Position numbers and translations under genes: made by a program
Notes under the pieces: generated by a model
Seen by the model: only the letters and a program-made list of their open reading frames with translations
Told to the model about the DNA's origin: nothing
Databases searched by the model: none
Assembly: GCA_963457665.1 (NCBI GenBank)
Contig: OY735202.1
Coordinates: 50,153,781 to 50,217,780 of the forward strand
Direction: 5' to 3'
Origin: Thysanoteuthis rhombus
Taxonomy: Eukaryota; Mollusca; Cephalopoda; Oegopsida; Thysanoteuthidae
Length of the DNA: 64,000 nucleotides
Part shown: positions 1 through 10,905 of the stretch, one piece after another
Numbering within the stretch: the first letter of the stretch is position 1
How the letters are laid out: the number at the start of each line of letters is the position of its first letter

Positions 1-54
1 GCTGCAGGAATCAAACCTGTCATTGATAAGGTAGCTGCTTCAATGTAGCGATGC

Positions 55-58
<4 letters not shown>
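1..58 (-). mobile_element. SINE-1 head, cut by window edge
   Basis: The bases match the reverse complement of the tRNA-like head seen at 34,730-34,785, with box-B-like gaatcaaacctgtcattgat and a shared gatgct end. A TA/TG microsatellite follows directly, as at other copies. Confidence 0.6.
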
Positions 59-93
<35 letters not shown>

Positions 94-98
94 AGACA

Positions 99-129
<31 letters not shown>

Positions 130-133
130 ATAC
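55..133. repeat. TA/TG/TAGA microsatellite
   Basis: Alternating TA, then TG, then TA and TAGATA units directly abut the SINE-1 head. Confidence 0.95.
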
Positions 134-827
134 ATTGAATGTTTTTTATTTATTTGAATGAAATTAGCCCATGCATACCTGTATGATAAATTTTCATTGA
201 AATCTAAGACTTATCAATCAAGATCAATCAGTGGCAATCAGTTGACTGTTGGTTCAAATCACAGTAGGGAATGTGAATTTTGCACATTGGTTTACATGCT
301 TATTTGACTAAGGATAGTTCTTGCTGTTCTTTTTCTTGTCAGGGTAGGAAAATGAAGTCATCTCTGATTTCAGAATTTGACAACAATTCTATAATTTTGG
401 GATGAGTCAATAGTCTGGTTCAGTTTTTTTAAACTATTGATCTCATATTGTATAACCACATGAAGTTCAGAGTAAAGCCGTTGTGATTTGAATATCCTTG
501 TAGAAGTCACATGTGAAGCTTACTAAACTAAAAAAAAACGATACATAAATCTGAGAGGGAGAGAAGGGTTCAAATTTGCCAAAAGTAGAAACATTGAATG
601 TAGCGCTTCAACAAAGAGAGAGAGGTACATCTCAGATTTAACTATCCAGCAGCTGCAAATGTCTGTTGCTCATCAGCTCAAATTGCCAACTGACCATTAT
701 GATCCCCTTCTATTTCCCACTCCCACCCAGCTTTCTTTGGGTGAAGTCAACCAATGAGATGAGAGAGCTATTTTTAAGCTGTCCATTGATCCATCAATCT
801 ATTTATCTCTCTCTCTCTCCCTTTATT

Positions 828-1155
828 AGAAACCGTCAAGCAAATCTGTCAACATCAACATAGGTTTCACCAGTTTTGCGGCTGGCTGGCTAGCTATGAA
901 TTTATCATACATGCTGGCCACACCAATGGGGCTAGAGGGCTGAAAATTTGAATATTGACTCCTAATTATATCTAGAAAAAAAGCTATCTAGTTTTTGCAA
1001 AATTAACATTCCCCTTTAGGTCTTTAGTAGAGGGTTCATATTTGTTTTATGAAGATTCAGACTGTTTTCAATCATTACTGTTACACTAAATGTGAGAGAA
1101 ATAACGTACTCATTGATCCCCTGTTTTTTTCCAGTCTTTTAATTGAGTTAATATT
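828..1155 (-). repeat. Family A copy, internally deleted
   Basis: The copy begins TTAGAAACcGTC, contains GGCTGGCTGGCTAGCTATG, CCAATGGGGCTAGAGGGCTGAAAA and ATTCAGACT, and ends near TTAATTGAGT. These blocks occur in the same order in the other antisense copies. A central segment is missing. Confidence 0.8.
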
Positions 1156-1280
1156 AGAAAAGTAGTTCTAATCATTTGAACTGTTCATGCTTTTCTTATT
1201 CTTTCCCTGAATTACAGAATAATTTCTTATTTTTGGGGATTTTAAGTTGTACAATTTCATTGAAAATTAGCTTTCCTGTT

Positions 1281-1711
1281 CGAAACTGTCAACCCCAAGT
1301 GTCACCAAAATAGTCAACATATTTCTTTAGTTTCTAAGTATGTTTGTAAATACCATGCATAAAGTTCATAACAATAGAAATACACAGCTGAAAATTTAAA
1401 CATTCTCTCCTTATTATCTCTAAAAAAACGCTTTTTTGTTTATTGAAATTCCCCTCTTGAATTTTTTTGTGTGTGTGTGTGGGGGGGGTCAATTTGCAAT
1501 GTCAATTTATGTTAAATTGGTGTCTCAGGTTTTATCCTGCAGCAATTTACATTAGTTTTTTTTTTTTATCACTCCCCAACAAAAATCAAGAGAAGTAAGT
1601 TATTCATTGATCACATAATTTTTCCAATATTTTGATTGATCACTCCAAACACAGCATGCTGCCCAAAAATGTTGGTCACATGATAATTTTTGTTGAGTGA
1701 CTAACCAGATC
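1281..1711 (-). repeat. Family A copy abutting exon 1
   Basis: A near full-length antisense copy runs from GAAACTGTCAACC to GAGTGACTAACCAGATC. It includes the GGGGGGTCAATTTGCAATG block and CACAGCATGCTGCC. It ends about 20 bases before the acceptor of exon 1 and supplies the likely branch point. Confidence 0.85.
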
Positions 1712-1732
1712 TATTTTAATTTCTTTTTTCAG
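1698..1732 (+). promoter_or_regulatory. Splice branch point and acceptor of exon 1
   Basis: TGACTAAC with its branch A at about 1704 lies 29 bases before the first exon base. A T-rich tract and cag at 1730-1732 follow. An AG at 1707-1708 is too close to the branch A to be used normally. The TGACTAACCAG block is the terminus of an antisense family A repeat. The splice role is inferred from spacing and consensus. Confidence 0.6.
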
Positions 1733-1905
1733 ACCTTCTTTCAGTATTTGATTCGTACAGTGATCAAGGCTCCACTTTTCTGCTGACATATGAGATAGAA
1801 TCTGTTTTACGAGAAAACTTTCTCCAAAAGCTTCAGACAAAGATGGACACACGGGACTTTGTGGCCATTGGACCTGTATCAAAATTACAATTACTTCTTG
1901 AAAAG
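1733..1905 (+). CDS. iGluR exon 1 (ATD, inter-lobe and lobe 2)
   Basis: The exon has two leading bases and 57 codons. It reads LLSVFDSYSDQG near its start and ends KLQLLLEK, in phase 0. The acceptor is a tttcttttttcag tract and the donor is AAAAG|gtaaca. In the known ATD fold this is the strand that begins lobe 2 (the usual YD-D-G motif), then a helix and strand, then the helix that continues in exon 2 as AKESNMLTEFHRW. A second AG sits 12 bases downstream at 1743-1744. It would keep frame and remove four residues, so the exact start is uncertain. The likely branch point TGACTAAC (about 1698-1705) lies inside an antisense copy of repeat family A. Confidence 0.85.
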
Positions 1906-3479
1906 GTAACACAACTTGTACAGGATCATCCTTAGCAAAGTCCCTTTATCATTTCTATTAATACGAAATTTCCTTCTAAGATTTTTTTACAAATAGATAT
2001 TGTACAGTTTAGCTTATACATAAAGTCTATCCACTGGTGTTCAATATCTAATTATGTTTGATATCTAATTATGTTTGATTATGTATAATGTTTAATCATT
2101 TTGGAATAAGTTTAATAATGTATAATGTTTAATCATGTTCTTTGACAAAACATTATGTTAATATCTACAAAAAAGTAACTGAAAATCAACAATGAAAATG
2201 ACCAGCTTGACCTTTCAAGGATCAAGCTCTCTTGCTTCTTCAAATCCTAAAAGGCAAACAAAGCATTTCTCTATGCATTATTATTCCAAAACTGTCCCAT
2301 TTCAACTCCTTTATTAGTATTTCCTGTAAATGGGATTTGCAAACTTTAGCAAAACAAGTCGACCTGAGTTGGGTTTCAAAAGAGGGAAGTAGATTTGACA
2401 TCAGTTTCAGCATATGTCACTGTGTCACTGTTCCTCATGCTTCATCATTGGTTTTTAGTCCTTGTAATCTGCCATTGTTGTTACTAACGAAAATAAAGTC
2501 AAAACTCAATTGTAGGAAAGAAAGAAAATGTCTACTCAGCCAAATGGTTAATCCACCACTCATCTCAAGAGCAAGGCAAAAATAAAGAAAGAAAGAAATG
2601 GAGAGAGGAAAAGCCAACTTGGCCTAATAGTTAATCTGCAACTTACTTCAAAAACAAAGAAGAGAGAAAAAAAATTATATATCCTGTTATTATTGATTTA
2701 TGCTGCTATTTAGCTCCATCCTGATAGCGGTTATTTTTCATTGCAACTAAATAATTAAGGTGAAGGTAAATAATTAAGGTTGTTTCTTTGGGAAAATGGT
2801 TTCCATAGGGTATTTTTTGAAAACTAAACTGAACAATTGCGTAGAACTACTTGTAAACGGGGACTAATTTATCTGTAAACTGATCCTATTTTAAATAGGG
2901 AAACCCAAAAGAAGTGTAAATGTGGTAAAGAACTTTTTAGAAATCCTTTAAAATCAAATGAAAAAAACAGCAGTCATTTAAATAAAAACAAAACAAAACG
3001 TATTTGAGCAATGTTACTCACCCTCAAAACGTCTGTTTTTGAACAATAGAAATAGATTCTGACATGACATCAACCATCTTCTTGGATTTTTTTTAACAAA
3101 CCTCTTCAAATTCGGTGCTGAAATCTCAACATCTTGAATTTTAACATCTGACTAATCATGATGATAAAGTCCACTGTGTTAGAGTTTGACAAAAATTCAG
3201 TGCTTTTGGAATTTTGCTTGAGAACTGAATTCATTCATATCAATTACGAACATGGGGATCCATAATGGGGTGCAAGGGGATGGATTTGTACTCCCCTTGA
3301 ATAACATCACATTTACCCAAATCAATTACAATAATGAAGTGATATAAGTAATCTATTCAAAAAGACATCACTGAAGAAAATTCCAAAATTCATAAAATTA
3401 CTTCCCAATTTCAAAACTTCCTTTGGGCTATTAAAAAGAAACCTCTGGAACATGCTTTGATTGGGTCCTTACACTTTAT

Positions 3480-3810
3480 TATCTGATGATCCTAACAATA
3501 ACACAATTGAAAATGATGAATAAGCCTTTGCCAAATATACTCTTTTGTTTGTGCACCCCCCCCCCGCCCTTGGAAATATATCCTTTTAACCCCCCCTTGC
3601 AAAGTGGCAGCAGACCCTAATGACCACTAATCCTACACTCCATCGAAAATCTTTATCGGATCATCCTGATAATAGCATTATTGGAAATAGAGAGTGAACT
3701 TTTGCCAGATATATTTTTTAGTGTTGCCTCCCCCAATCAGAAATATATCCTTCCCGCTGGAAGAGTGGTAGTAGACGCCCATAATTACAAATCCTTCAGT
3801 ATGACTGAAG
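3480..3810. repeat. Two-unit tandem repeat, about 170-bp period
   Basis: Both units share TGATGATCCT-like starts, TTTGCCA(A/G)ATATA, a C-run, GAAATATATCCTT, a (A/G)AGTGG(C/T)AG motif and AATCCT ends. Related sequence with a G/C run and GTGG(C/T)GGTGGA appears near 29.3 kb. Confidence 0.6.
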
Positions 3811-4499
3811 AAGGAATGACTGCAAATATGATGTAAATGATATGTGTACACATTAATGGCAAGAGTTAGATTAAGACTCAGTAAGACTCAGAATAGCTCA
3901 TTAAAAGTCCTCTTATTTATCTATTCCCGGTGTTTTATCTTCATGAACTATGACTTGTGTGGTGATTAATGACTAGCAAATGCAAATAGATATGTTCTGG
4001 AAGCGAAAATAAAATATTTGAGTAGAAAAATCTCCTTAACAGCGTAGTTGTTGACTCTTATTATTATTATCAACTATTGATAAGGGTTCAATCGACATGG
4101 GAGGTCTTTTCTTCAAAAGAAATCAACCAACATCATGTGATACCCACTGATTCAACCGATGTTGATTATTGTCAATCAAACAACCTAAGCACTCCACCAA
4201 GTGTAACAACTGCTGCGACTACATTTGTCATCATCATCATCATTGTCAGCAACAACAGCAACAACAACAACAATTGCAATAACCCTAACACCACCATCAT
4301 CAATCCCCTCTTCCAATGTTTTCTTTCTTTCTGACAGCATCTTTTTTACTAATTAACTAAGATCGTGGAAAACAGCTGTGTGAGTTTTACCAAAATAACC
4401 ACTGCAAATAGTTGTAAACTTGCTCACAAACATAACAGTGGACAATTATAATAAACACAAGCATGGGTATTTTTCTGTGTATGCTTATATTCATGTATA

Positions 4500-4585
4500 G
4501 ATATATATTTATGTACATATATATACATATATATATAGAGAGAGAGAGAGAGTGAGAGAGATAGAGAGATAGATAGATATAGGCT
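4500..4585. repeat. TA and GA/GATA microsatellite
   Basis: Short TATATA, (GA)n and AGATAGAT runs lead into the family B copy. Confidence 0.9.
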
Positions 4586-4960
4586 TCTCTACAATCAGAT
4601 TACTCCTCTGAGCAGACCTCTACAGTCAGAGCTCATCTGCTTCTGACAGAATGTCCTGAATCTGTGCTGAGTTGCACAGACAGCCATGTTGTGATTCTCC
4701 TTGAAAGGGATGGTAGAACTCTATAGCTAGATCAGGCATCTACCGACTACAGAGTTTTCACGTACTGTGGGATAACTTCCCAGGTCAGCCATACTGTCAG
4801 AGAATTCCCGCAAAAGGACAGTATACTCCCATAGCTAGCTCAGACAACTGCCAGGAGAGAGAAACTCCTGTCAAACATACAATGTAGGAGCCCTATGCGT
4901 ACCATCTCCATGAACCATAGGATACAAACTCTTGATTTAAAGGTTGGGGTTTGCCTTGTG
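4585..4960 (+). repeat. Dispersed family B copy, unclassified
   Basis: The block shares ACAGTCAG, TTGCTTCTG-like, GGTAGAACTCTATAGC, CAGCCATACTGTC and CATAGCTA..TCAGACA with the reverse complement of 48.31-48.72 kb, in the same order. It is more GC-rich than its surroundings. I do not recognise its class. Confidence 0.7.
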
Positions 4961-5096
4961 TATGTCACACTTTAAAACTTCATTACTCAAGCTAAAGAGA
5001 TATTCCACAATCCAGGCCCAACTCTCTAGGTTCAATAGCCATAGAAAGCCTCCCAAAATCTTTGTTCTCGAAGCCAAGCCATTCCTTCATTCACTC

Positions 5097-5098
<2 letters not shown>

Positions 5099-5161
<63 letters not shown>
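5099..5161. repeat. (TA)n microsatellite
   Basis: An uninterrupted AT dinucleotide run of about 60 bp. Confidence 0.97.
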
Positions 5162-5163
<2 letters not shown>

Positions 5164-5645
5164 AGTATATATCCAGCTATTTGATATTAATGAAAAAATA
5201 GCCAACCTGGGGCCATGACATCTGAATATTGTTTAAAGACTAAAAAACTCATTTATCAAAATTGCCATCAACTGCCACACCCCATTTCTCTCAATCTTGC
5301 CCATGGTCTGTAATCTCTTCCCTTTCAACAGGGAAAGGCCAGAAGTTGCAGGAAGTCAAATTTGGATTCTTTGTTGACAGGTGATACAATGTTTTGCTCA
5401 AAAAGCCCTGCACAAGATATTAAAAAGGGGGAAGGTTCGTTCATTGTGGGTACAACATTTAAATGGTATGCAACCTCACACAATGCCATCTTACTGTCAA
5501 CTGAGTAATCTGATGGGAGAGTGTCTGTTCATGCATGTGCAGTGAGGTCCTCTCTGATAAATTTGAAGTTACATCAAGGCTGTGCAAACAGTTCTCAAGG
5601 TATTCATAATGGCTGGATAGTTTCTGGACATACATTGTGTGTATG

Positions 5646-5646
5646 C

Positions 5647-5706
<60 letters not shown>

Positions 5707-5730
5707 ATGTGTGTGTGTGTGTGTGCACAC
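5646..5730. repeat. TA, TG and ATGT microsatellite
   Basis: Consecutive TA, TG, GTAT and TG runs. Open frames in this stretch encode only Tyr/Ile, Val/Cys or His/Thr repeats and are not genes. Confidence 0.95.
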
Positions 5731-6017
5731 TACCTGGATATATACTATCTGGGGTATCTGACATTTCATGGAAAAAAAACTTCAAATATAATGTTGCAGG
5801 AAAGCAAATTATATTTTAGAGAGATTTCCAAAATTTGAATGAGCCAAAATGGTGAGACTTAAGTAACAAAGACAAGGAAAATGATCCAAATAAGCCTATA
5901 GATAAGAAAATACCCCATTGATTGATGACTAATCTTAAGTCAAGTAAGACTAATGTATATTATTTCCTCATCTTTGCTTCTTCTAATTATTCTTTACCAT
6001 TTTTTTCTCATTTTTAG

Positions 6018-6167
6018 GCTAAAGAAAGTAACATGCTAACAGAATTCCATCGATGGATGATTGTAGTGACTGACAACAAACCTCCAATCTGTGAAAACTG
6101 TACTGGGAATATCACAATGGTGTTGCCAGTACCTTTACACAACAAGCCCCAGTGTAATGCATCTTCA
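6018..6167 (+). CDS. iGluR exon 2 (ATD lobe 2)
   Basis: The exon has 50 codons, phase 0 at both ends, between a ctcatttttag acceptor and a TCA|gtaagt donor. It completes the ATD helix (AKESNMLTEFHRW) and the following beta strand (MIVVTDN). It then carries a cysteine-rich, glycosylation-rich loop (ICENCTGNITM) and ends PQCNASS. N84, N88 and N104 of the partial protein are sequons. The ...MLTEFHRWMIVVTD pattern is the equivalent of the ...MMSEYHHYIFTTLD block of kainate receptors. The paired cysteines C82/C85 are not a general family feature. A family A copy begins about 55 bases after the donor. Confidence 0.9.
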
Positions 6168-6220
6168 GTAAGTTAATTTTGTGTGCTTTGCATCTTTTGG
6201 TCCTATCTACAAATTATTTC

Positions 6221-6603
6221 AGCATTTTGTATGGAAAAACAACATGCTGTGTTGGGGATGATCAACTAAAAAATTTCAAGAGAGGATTATCAATGAGAGA
6301 ATATTTTTTCTTGCCTTTTGTTGGGCAATGGTAACTGAAAACAGTCTGCATTCTAAAAAAACAATTATGATTGCTACTGGACATGAAATAAGGGATCAGT
6401 TTAGCATAAACATGAATTGTAAATAGAAAACCCCACTAAAAACATATGTAGGGGATAAATTTTTTTCTAAAAAGTTTTTGTGAGACAAAATAAGGAGGAA
6501 ATGTTGAAATTTTCAGCCCTCTAGCTCTATTGATGGAGCGTGTATGCATGATAAATACATAGCCAGGTAGAAAGCCATACAAACTTAGACACTAAAGAAA
6601 CCA
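6221..6603 (+). repeat. Family A copy after exon 2
   Basis: A sense copy that lacks the first 40 bases. It contains ACATGCTGTGTTGGGG, CTTGCCTTTTGTTGGGCA, TTTTCAGCCCTCTAGCTC and ATAGCCAG blocks in family order. Confidence 0.85.
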
Positions 6604-6721
6604 CAATATATATATCTATCAATTATTTTTCTCATTGGGAGAGCCATTTCCTCTTTTGGACATCTGGAGGGGGGGAATCTACTATTGTAGGTGGTAGAGT
6701 CTTTCTTTCTCTTTGTGTACA

Positions 6722-6724
6722 AAC

Positions 6725-6782
<58 letters not shown>
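6722..6782. repeat. (TA)n microsatellite at SINE-1 head
   Basis: An AT run that ends exactly where the tRNA-like head begins. Confidence 0.97.
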
Positions 6783-6784
<2 letters not shown>

Positions 6785-7025
6785 AGCAGTTTGGCTCAAT
6801 GGTAAGAGCATCACTATGTTGAATCAGCTACCTTATCGGTGGCAGATTCAATCCCAGCAGCGAACTCATTTTCTTATATTGTTTATTCTATTTATGTTGT
6901 CTTGTTTGAGTGATACATTAAATGTATGATGACTATAAGTTTCTATATGATATAAAGCAATTCATAATTCATTCTGTCGGACCAAATATGTCCATTTCTA
7001 AATACATATATTTACATATATGTAT
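6783..7025 (+). mobile_element. SINE-1, tRNA-derived SINE copy
   Basis: A tRNA-like head has box A TGGCTCAATGGTAAGAGC and box B GGCAGATTCAATCCC. A body with TTGTTTATTCTATTTATG, ATACATTAAATGTATGATG and CATTCTGTCGGACCAAATATG follows. The body recurs on the other strand at 34.5-34.8 kb and at 49.16-49.62 kb. tRNA-derived SINEs are transcribed by RNA polymerase III and mobilised by LINE enzymes. Confidence 0.8.
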
Positions 7026-7666
7026 ATACAGTGAGAGGGAGAGACACACACACAGACACACAGATACAGGGAAAAAGATAGAGATAAAAATTTTTTACTT
7101 GCCAATCATTTTCTGCTGCAAATTATGACGAAGCATTAGTTTTTAAATTAACAATCAAGTTCTAAAAATTATCTAAAGATTTACTGTATAAGATACTTGT
7201 CCCATATATAAAGTAAAATCCAGTGAAGACAGAACAAACGTAAATTTATACTCCATAACATGAACTACAAATGTGGTAAAGCTTTCCACACTTTTTTCCC
7301 TGAAGAAAAAATAGTTTCATTTCTTTCTCTCACAGACTCAATTAAATTATTTTTTTCCACTCTTGTGCAAACCATGGCCACCTGAGAGACTCCTTCGTAT
7401 CTTAACAGTCAGTGAAGTAGTAAAGAATCCAAGTAACAGAAGAAAGATGTAAACACGCCAGTTTAACAGTCGATCAGCTGGTTTCTTTACTGGAAACAGC
7501 TTTTGCATGCCAACTACTGTTCCAATGTTTTGCAGGCAAGCTTTTCTGGCATTGCCTGAGTTAAAATAGTTTCTGAGATTATCATTAAACTCTGCAGGAT
7601 TATTTTTCTCTTGTCTGAACCACACCACAAGTTCTTGAAAGATTTTTTTTTAAATATCTGGTTATT

Positions 7667-7975
7667 CATTCAGTATAAACCATCACATGGCCAACAACTT
7701 TTGGCAGCATGCTGCGTTGGGGGAGGTCAATTAAAGAATTAGAAAAAGGGGTAATCAATGGACAAGTTACTTCTCTTGCCTTTTGTAGGGCAGTGGTCAC
7801 CTAAAAAAATGTCTGAATTTTTTTTTAAAAACAAGCATGAATGCTGCCTGAACAGATCTATTGATGCAGCCTGTATTCCTGATACTCAGATAAGTGTATA
7901 GCCAGCAAGCCTGCTTGAAAACTGAAGAAACCTATTTTGGTTGTTTTTGTGACAGTTTTGGTTGATGTTTTCTAA
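7667..7975 (+). repeat. Family A copy, internal deletion
   Basis: It contains ACCATCACATGGCCAACA, GCAGCATGCTGCGTTGGGGG, CTTGCCTTTTG, ACTGAAGAAACC and the duplicated end motif GTGACAGTTTTGGTTGA. The middle third is missing. Confidence 0.85.
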
Positions 7976-8224
7976 AAACACAGAATAGAAATTGACAGAT
8001 GAAATATCATAGAGAAGTCAAAGAAAGTTGGATTGCTCATTTGTGGTCTGTTCAGACTAATTTCCTCATTTTCGTGGGGTTCTTAGGGGTTTTTTCCCTG
8101 AACATTTTCACTATGTACCCTCCAGCCTCCCCTAGGTGTCTGTTGTGTCCTGGAATGTTGTTGAATCTTGTTCTGGTGTGCATGCACCCCCAGAACAAAA
8201 TTCAACAACATTCCAGAACATAAG

Positions 8225-8620
8225 TCTGGTTAGTCACTCAGTGGAAACTCTCACATTACCAATGTCATTTGGCAGCATGCCATGTTATGTGTGATCAATC
8301 AAAAAATTTGAAAAAAGGGGTGATGGATCTGTAAATTACTTCACTTGCCTTTTATTTTTTTTAAAAACTGGTGTGAATGCTGCCTAATACAGACTAAGGG
8401 GCTGATTGATCATAAACTTACATTGCAAATTGAACCTTTCAACTAAAAACCTATTTAGGAGGGAAATTTTCAGAAAACATATAACAAGCATAAGGGGTAA
8501 ATATCCAAAGGTTCAGCCCTCTAGCTCCATTGGTAAAGCCTGTATACATGATACATTCATACATTAAAAAGCTACAAAACCTATGTTGACAGTTTTGGTG
8601 GACGGTTCATACAAACAGAC
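8225..8620 (+). repeat. Family A copy
   Basis: It starts CTGGTTAGTCACTCAGTGG and runs through GGTTCAGCCCTCTAGCTCC to ATGTTGACAGTTTTGGTGGAC. The full family order is kept with small deletions. Confidence 0.88.
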
Positions 8621-8769
8621 ACCAAGGAAAGAATGGGCAAACAGTTAAAAATGTTGAGCGAAAAAGAAACATCAACATAGACAAGGAAATTAGTCCAAAA
8701 AAACAAATCATTAAAACAAAATTCATGCAAGAAAAGATGATTGTAATGTAACATTTCATCTACATCCAT

Positions 8770-9030
8770 GAGCATCCACTGGGGAGTGGGGGGGGTGCCT
8801 GGATCTGGCCTTCTTACCTAGGGTGAAGAGGTTTGAAAGTTGAAACCTCATAGTCAATTAAGGATAATGGTGATGTATAATTGCTTTATGTAACCCCAAC
8901 TTGATGAACCCTAAAAGATGGTATTATTCTTCACTGGTAATGAGGTTGCCACTAAGTATAATACATCAAATACATGGTTTGTATCCACCATCCCCACAAC
9001 CACAAAGGTAGACGCCCATATCTTCATTTG
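8770..9030. repeat. Possible dispersed repeat, resembles 29.09-29.40 kb
   Basis: A G run is followed by TTTGAAAGTTGAAACCTC, AAGGATAATGGTG, TTTATGTAA and CAACTTGA. Similar words occur in the same order at 29,090-29,400. The similarity is visible but weak. Confidence 0.45.
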
Positions 9031-9194
9031 TTGTATTCAAGAACTTTGGCTTAAAATAAAAAATCATATATTCTTGAATGCTATCTGATTAAAATATAAA
9101 TAATTTTTTGTGATAATCTCAAGAAGGTTAATGCTGATCTCAGTTCTCTTAAAATTATGCAAACTTATGTTTACATTTTACTTTTGGCAGTATT

Positions 9195-9870
9195 TAGAAT
9201 GAGCCTTTTCTTGGATTTCTAGAATGACCATTTTCAATCAGCTATTTTGAATGGCTAAAAATAGTAAGATTTTTCAAAATATGTCTTAAATTGGGTATTC
9301 CATTCCCTGGTAAATAAAATATGCTACAAAGAAATATCAAACAAACCGTTCCAAAAACGCAGTGATAAGTTATTAACGTTATTCCAAACCTAAAAATACT
9401 GTTCTTTGTATTTATATTGAAATATCTGTATTTTCATTTACATATATATAATATAGTTATACCATATTGTTGGATAGAACTATTATATTCAAGATATTTA
9501 GTTGTTCATATTATGGATTCCTTGGTAAGCCTTCTAGCCATCTGTCAGCATACATCTTGTTCTATAGAACAACGAATCCATCTTAAAGATTGAAATAAAT
9601 ATAAGTTTCCAATAAAACAAATAGAATTAATGGCTTTTATTTCCATCGCTGTATTAAAATCTAATCATTACGTTGAATAATCATACTTTTTGGAGCCTTT
9701 ATATGAGTCTTTTGGAGTATACATATCATTTTTACCAAGACATTTATCAGGAAATGTAATCTGACCACTTTAAGCAATTCAAAATGTCCATTTTCTTTTA
9801 ATCTAGCCACTTTTAGCAATTCAAAATGGTCATATGAAAAAACCAAGAAAATGTGGCATTCCAAAGATTG
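9195..9870. repeat. Imperfect inverted repeat with 480-bp loop
   Basis: TTCTTGG..TTCTAGAATGACCATTTT..TTTTGAATGGCTAAAAATAG at 9.2 kb is mirrored by CTAGCCACTTTTAGCAATTC, AAAATGGTCAT and CCAAGAAAATG at 9.78-9.86 kb. It may be a decayed fold-back element. Confidence 0.4.
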
Positions 9871-10597
9871 TCTTTACATCTTCACTACAAGTTAAATTTC
9901 TATTCAAAACCGCTTTTCTAGAAAAAGAAAGATCAATTAAAATAGAGAACAGTGACAATATAATTTAAACATTTTATATAACAGTCTTGAGTTCCACAAA
10001 TTCATTCAATGAAGCGTTGTCACTATTAATTTCTGACTGTTTTTTTTCTTTCATCTTATATTTGTTATCTGATCAGTTATGGACATGATTATCTCAAGTT
10101 GTCCAAATTTTGCTATCATCAATTTTTAACTAATGTTTCTTTCATCTTATTTCATTTCTTTTTATCACAACATTCAGGTTGTTTATATGTTACAACTAAG
10201 AGAAAGCATTTCAATAAAACTTTAGTATTTAATTGAATATTTCAAGATTTTCAATTTAAATTCCGAGAATCAAGGGTATTGAAATAAAAATATTTGGTTT
10301 GTTTTTTAATAATTCAAAATCTACAATTGAAATTCCATGAAAAACTTTACTCTAAGGTTATTTATGGTAACTTGAAGTCTTTTCGAGATGCTTGAATGCT
10401 TTCAATGTTTTGACAGGTATAAACAATAAGATTTGATATAAAGTTTATACAAATTCAAAAAGTCAACTGAATTTGATGTCTTAAATGGGTGACAGTATTC
10501 CATACCAAATGGTTTTCTAATACAATTTACCTCATATCAAAATTTTTCACATCATGTTTTTGTGCAGGCTAAAACCATCATTTGGATTGAAATTTGT

Positions 10598-10905
10598 TAG
10601 AAACTCTCAACAAAACTGCCATCATCAATATAGTCAACACCAAAATAGGTTTCTTCAGTTTTTAAGTTCATCTGGCTGACTGGCTAGCTATGTATCTATC
10701 ATGCATATTGGCCACACTGATTGAGCTAGAGGGCTGAAAATTTCAACATTTATTCCTTATGTCTAGAAAATATAAAAAAGTGAGAGAAGTAACTTATACA
10801 TCCATCACCCTTCTTTTCAATTTTTTTTTATTGATCATCCCCAGTATGGCTTGCTGCCTAAAGACAAATCACGTGACTATTTCTATTGAATGACAGACCT
10901 ATATT
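10598..10905 (-). repeat. Family A copy, internal deletion
   Basis: It runs from TTAGAAACTCTCAAC through ATAGGTTTCTTCAGTTTTTAAG and GAGCTAGAGGGCTGAAAATTT to a shortened TTGAATGACAGACCTAT end. Confidence 0.85.

Larger units (their letters stand above)
1..1732. other. Upstream intron/flank without recognised exon
   Basis: No receptor coding sequence was recognised before exon 1. The stretch holds a SINE head (1-58), a TA/TG microsatellite (55-130) and two antisense family A copies (828-1155 and 1281-1711). The rest is plain AT-rich sequence. Exon 1 begins in phase 1, so at least one upstream coding exon must exist outside the window. Confidence 0.7.
1906..6017 (+). other. Intron 1 (4.1 kb)
   Basis: No exon was recognised. 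The intron contains a two-unit tandem repeat (about 3480-3810), a member of dispersed family B (4585-4960) and long TA and TG/CATA microsatellites (5099-5161, 5646-5730). Open frames at 2232-2585 and around the microsatellites show no recognisable domain, and several are pure low complexity. Confidence 0.7.

Noticed and set aside
2232..2585. 117-codon + strand ORF
   Set aside because: No domain, no splice context and no coding-like pattern. It lies in intron 1 next to A/G-rich simple sequence.
5459..5838. Overlapping ORFs of 60-108 codons on both strands
   Set aside because: They translate TA/TG microsatellites into Tyr-Ile, His-Thr and Val-Cys runs. Similar cases occur at 6.6-6.8, 20.0, 35.2-36.1, 46.8, 50.4-50.8 and 57.6 kb.
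8225..8620. tRNA-derived SINE origin of family A from TAGCTCCATTGGTGCAGCC
   Set aside because: The D-arm-like word sits in the middle of the element and no box B follows, so it is probably coincidence.
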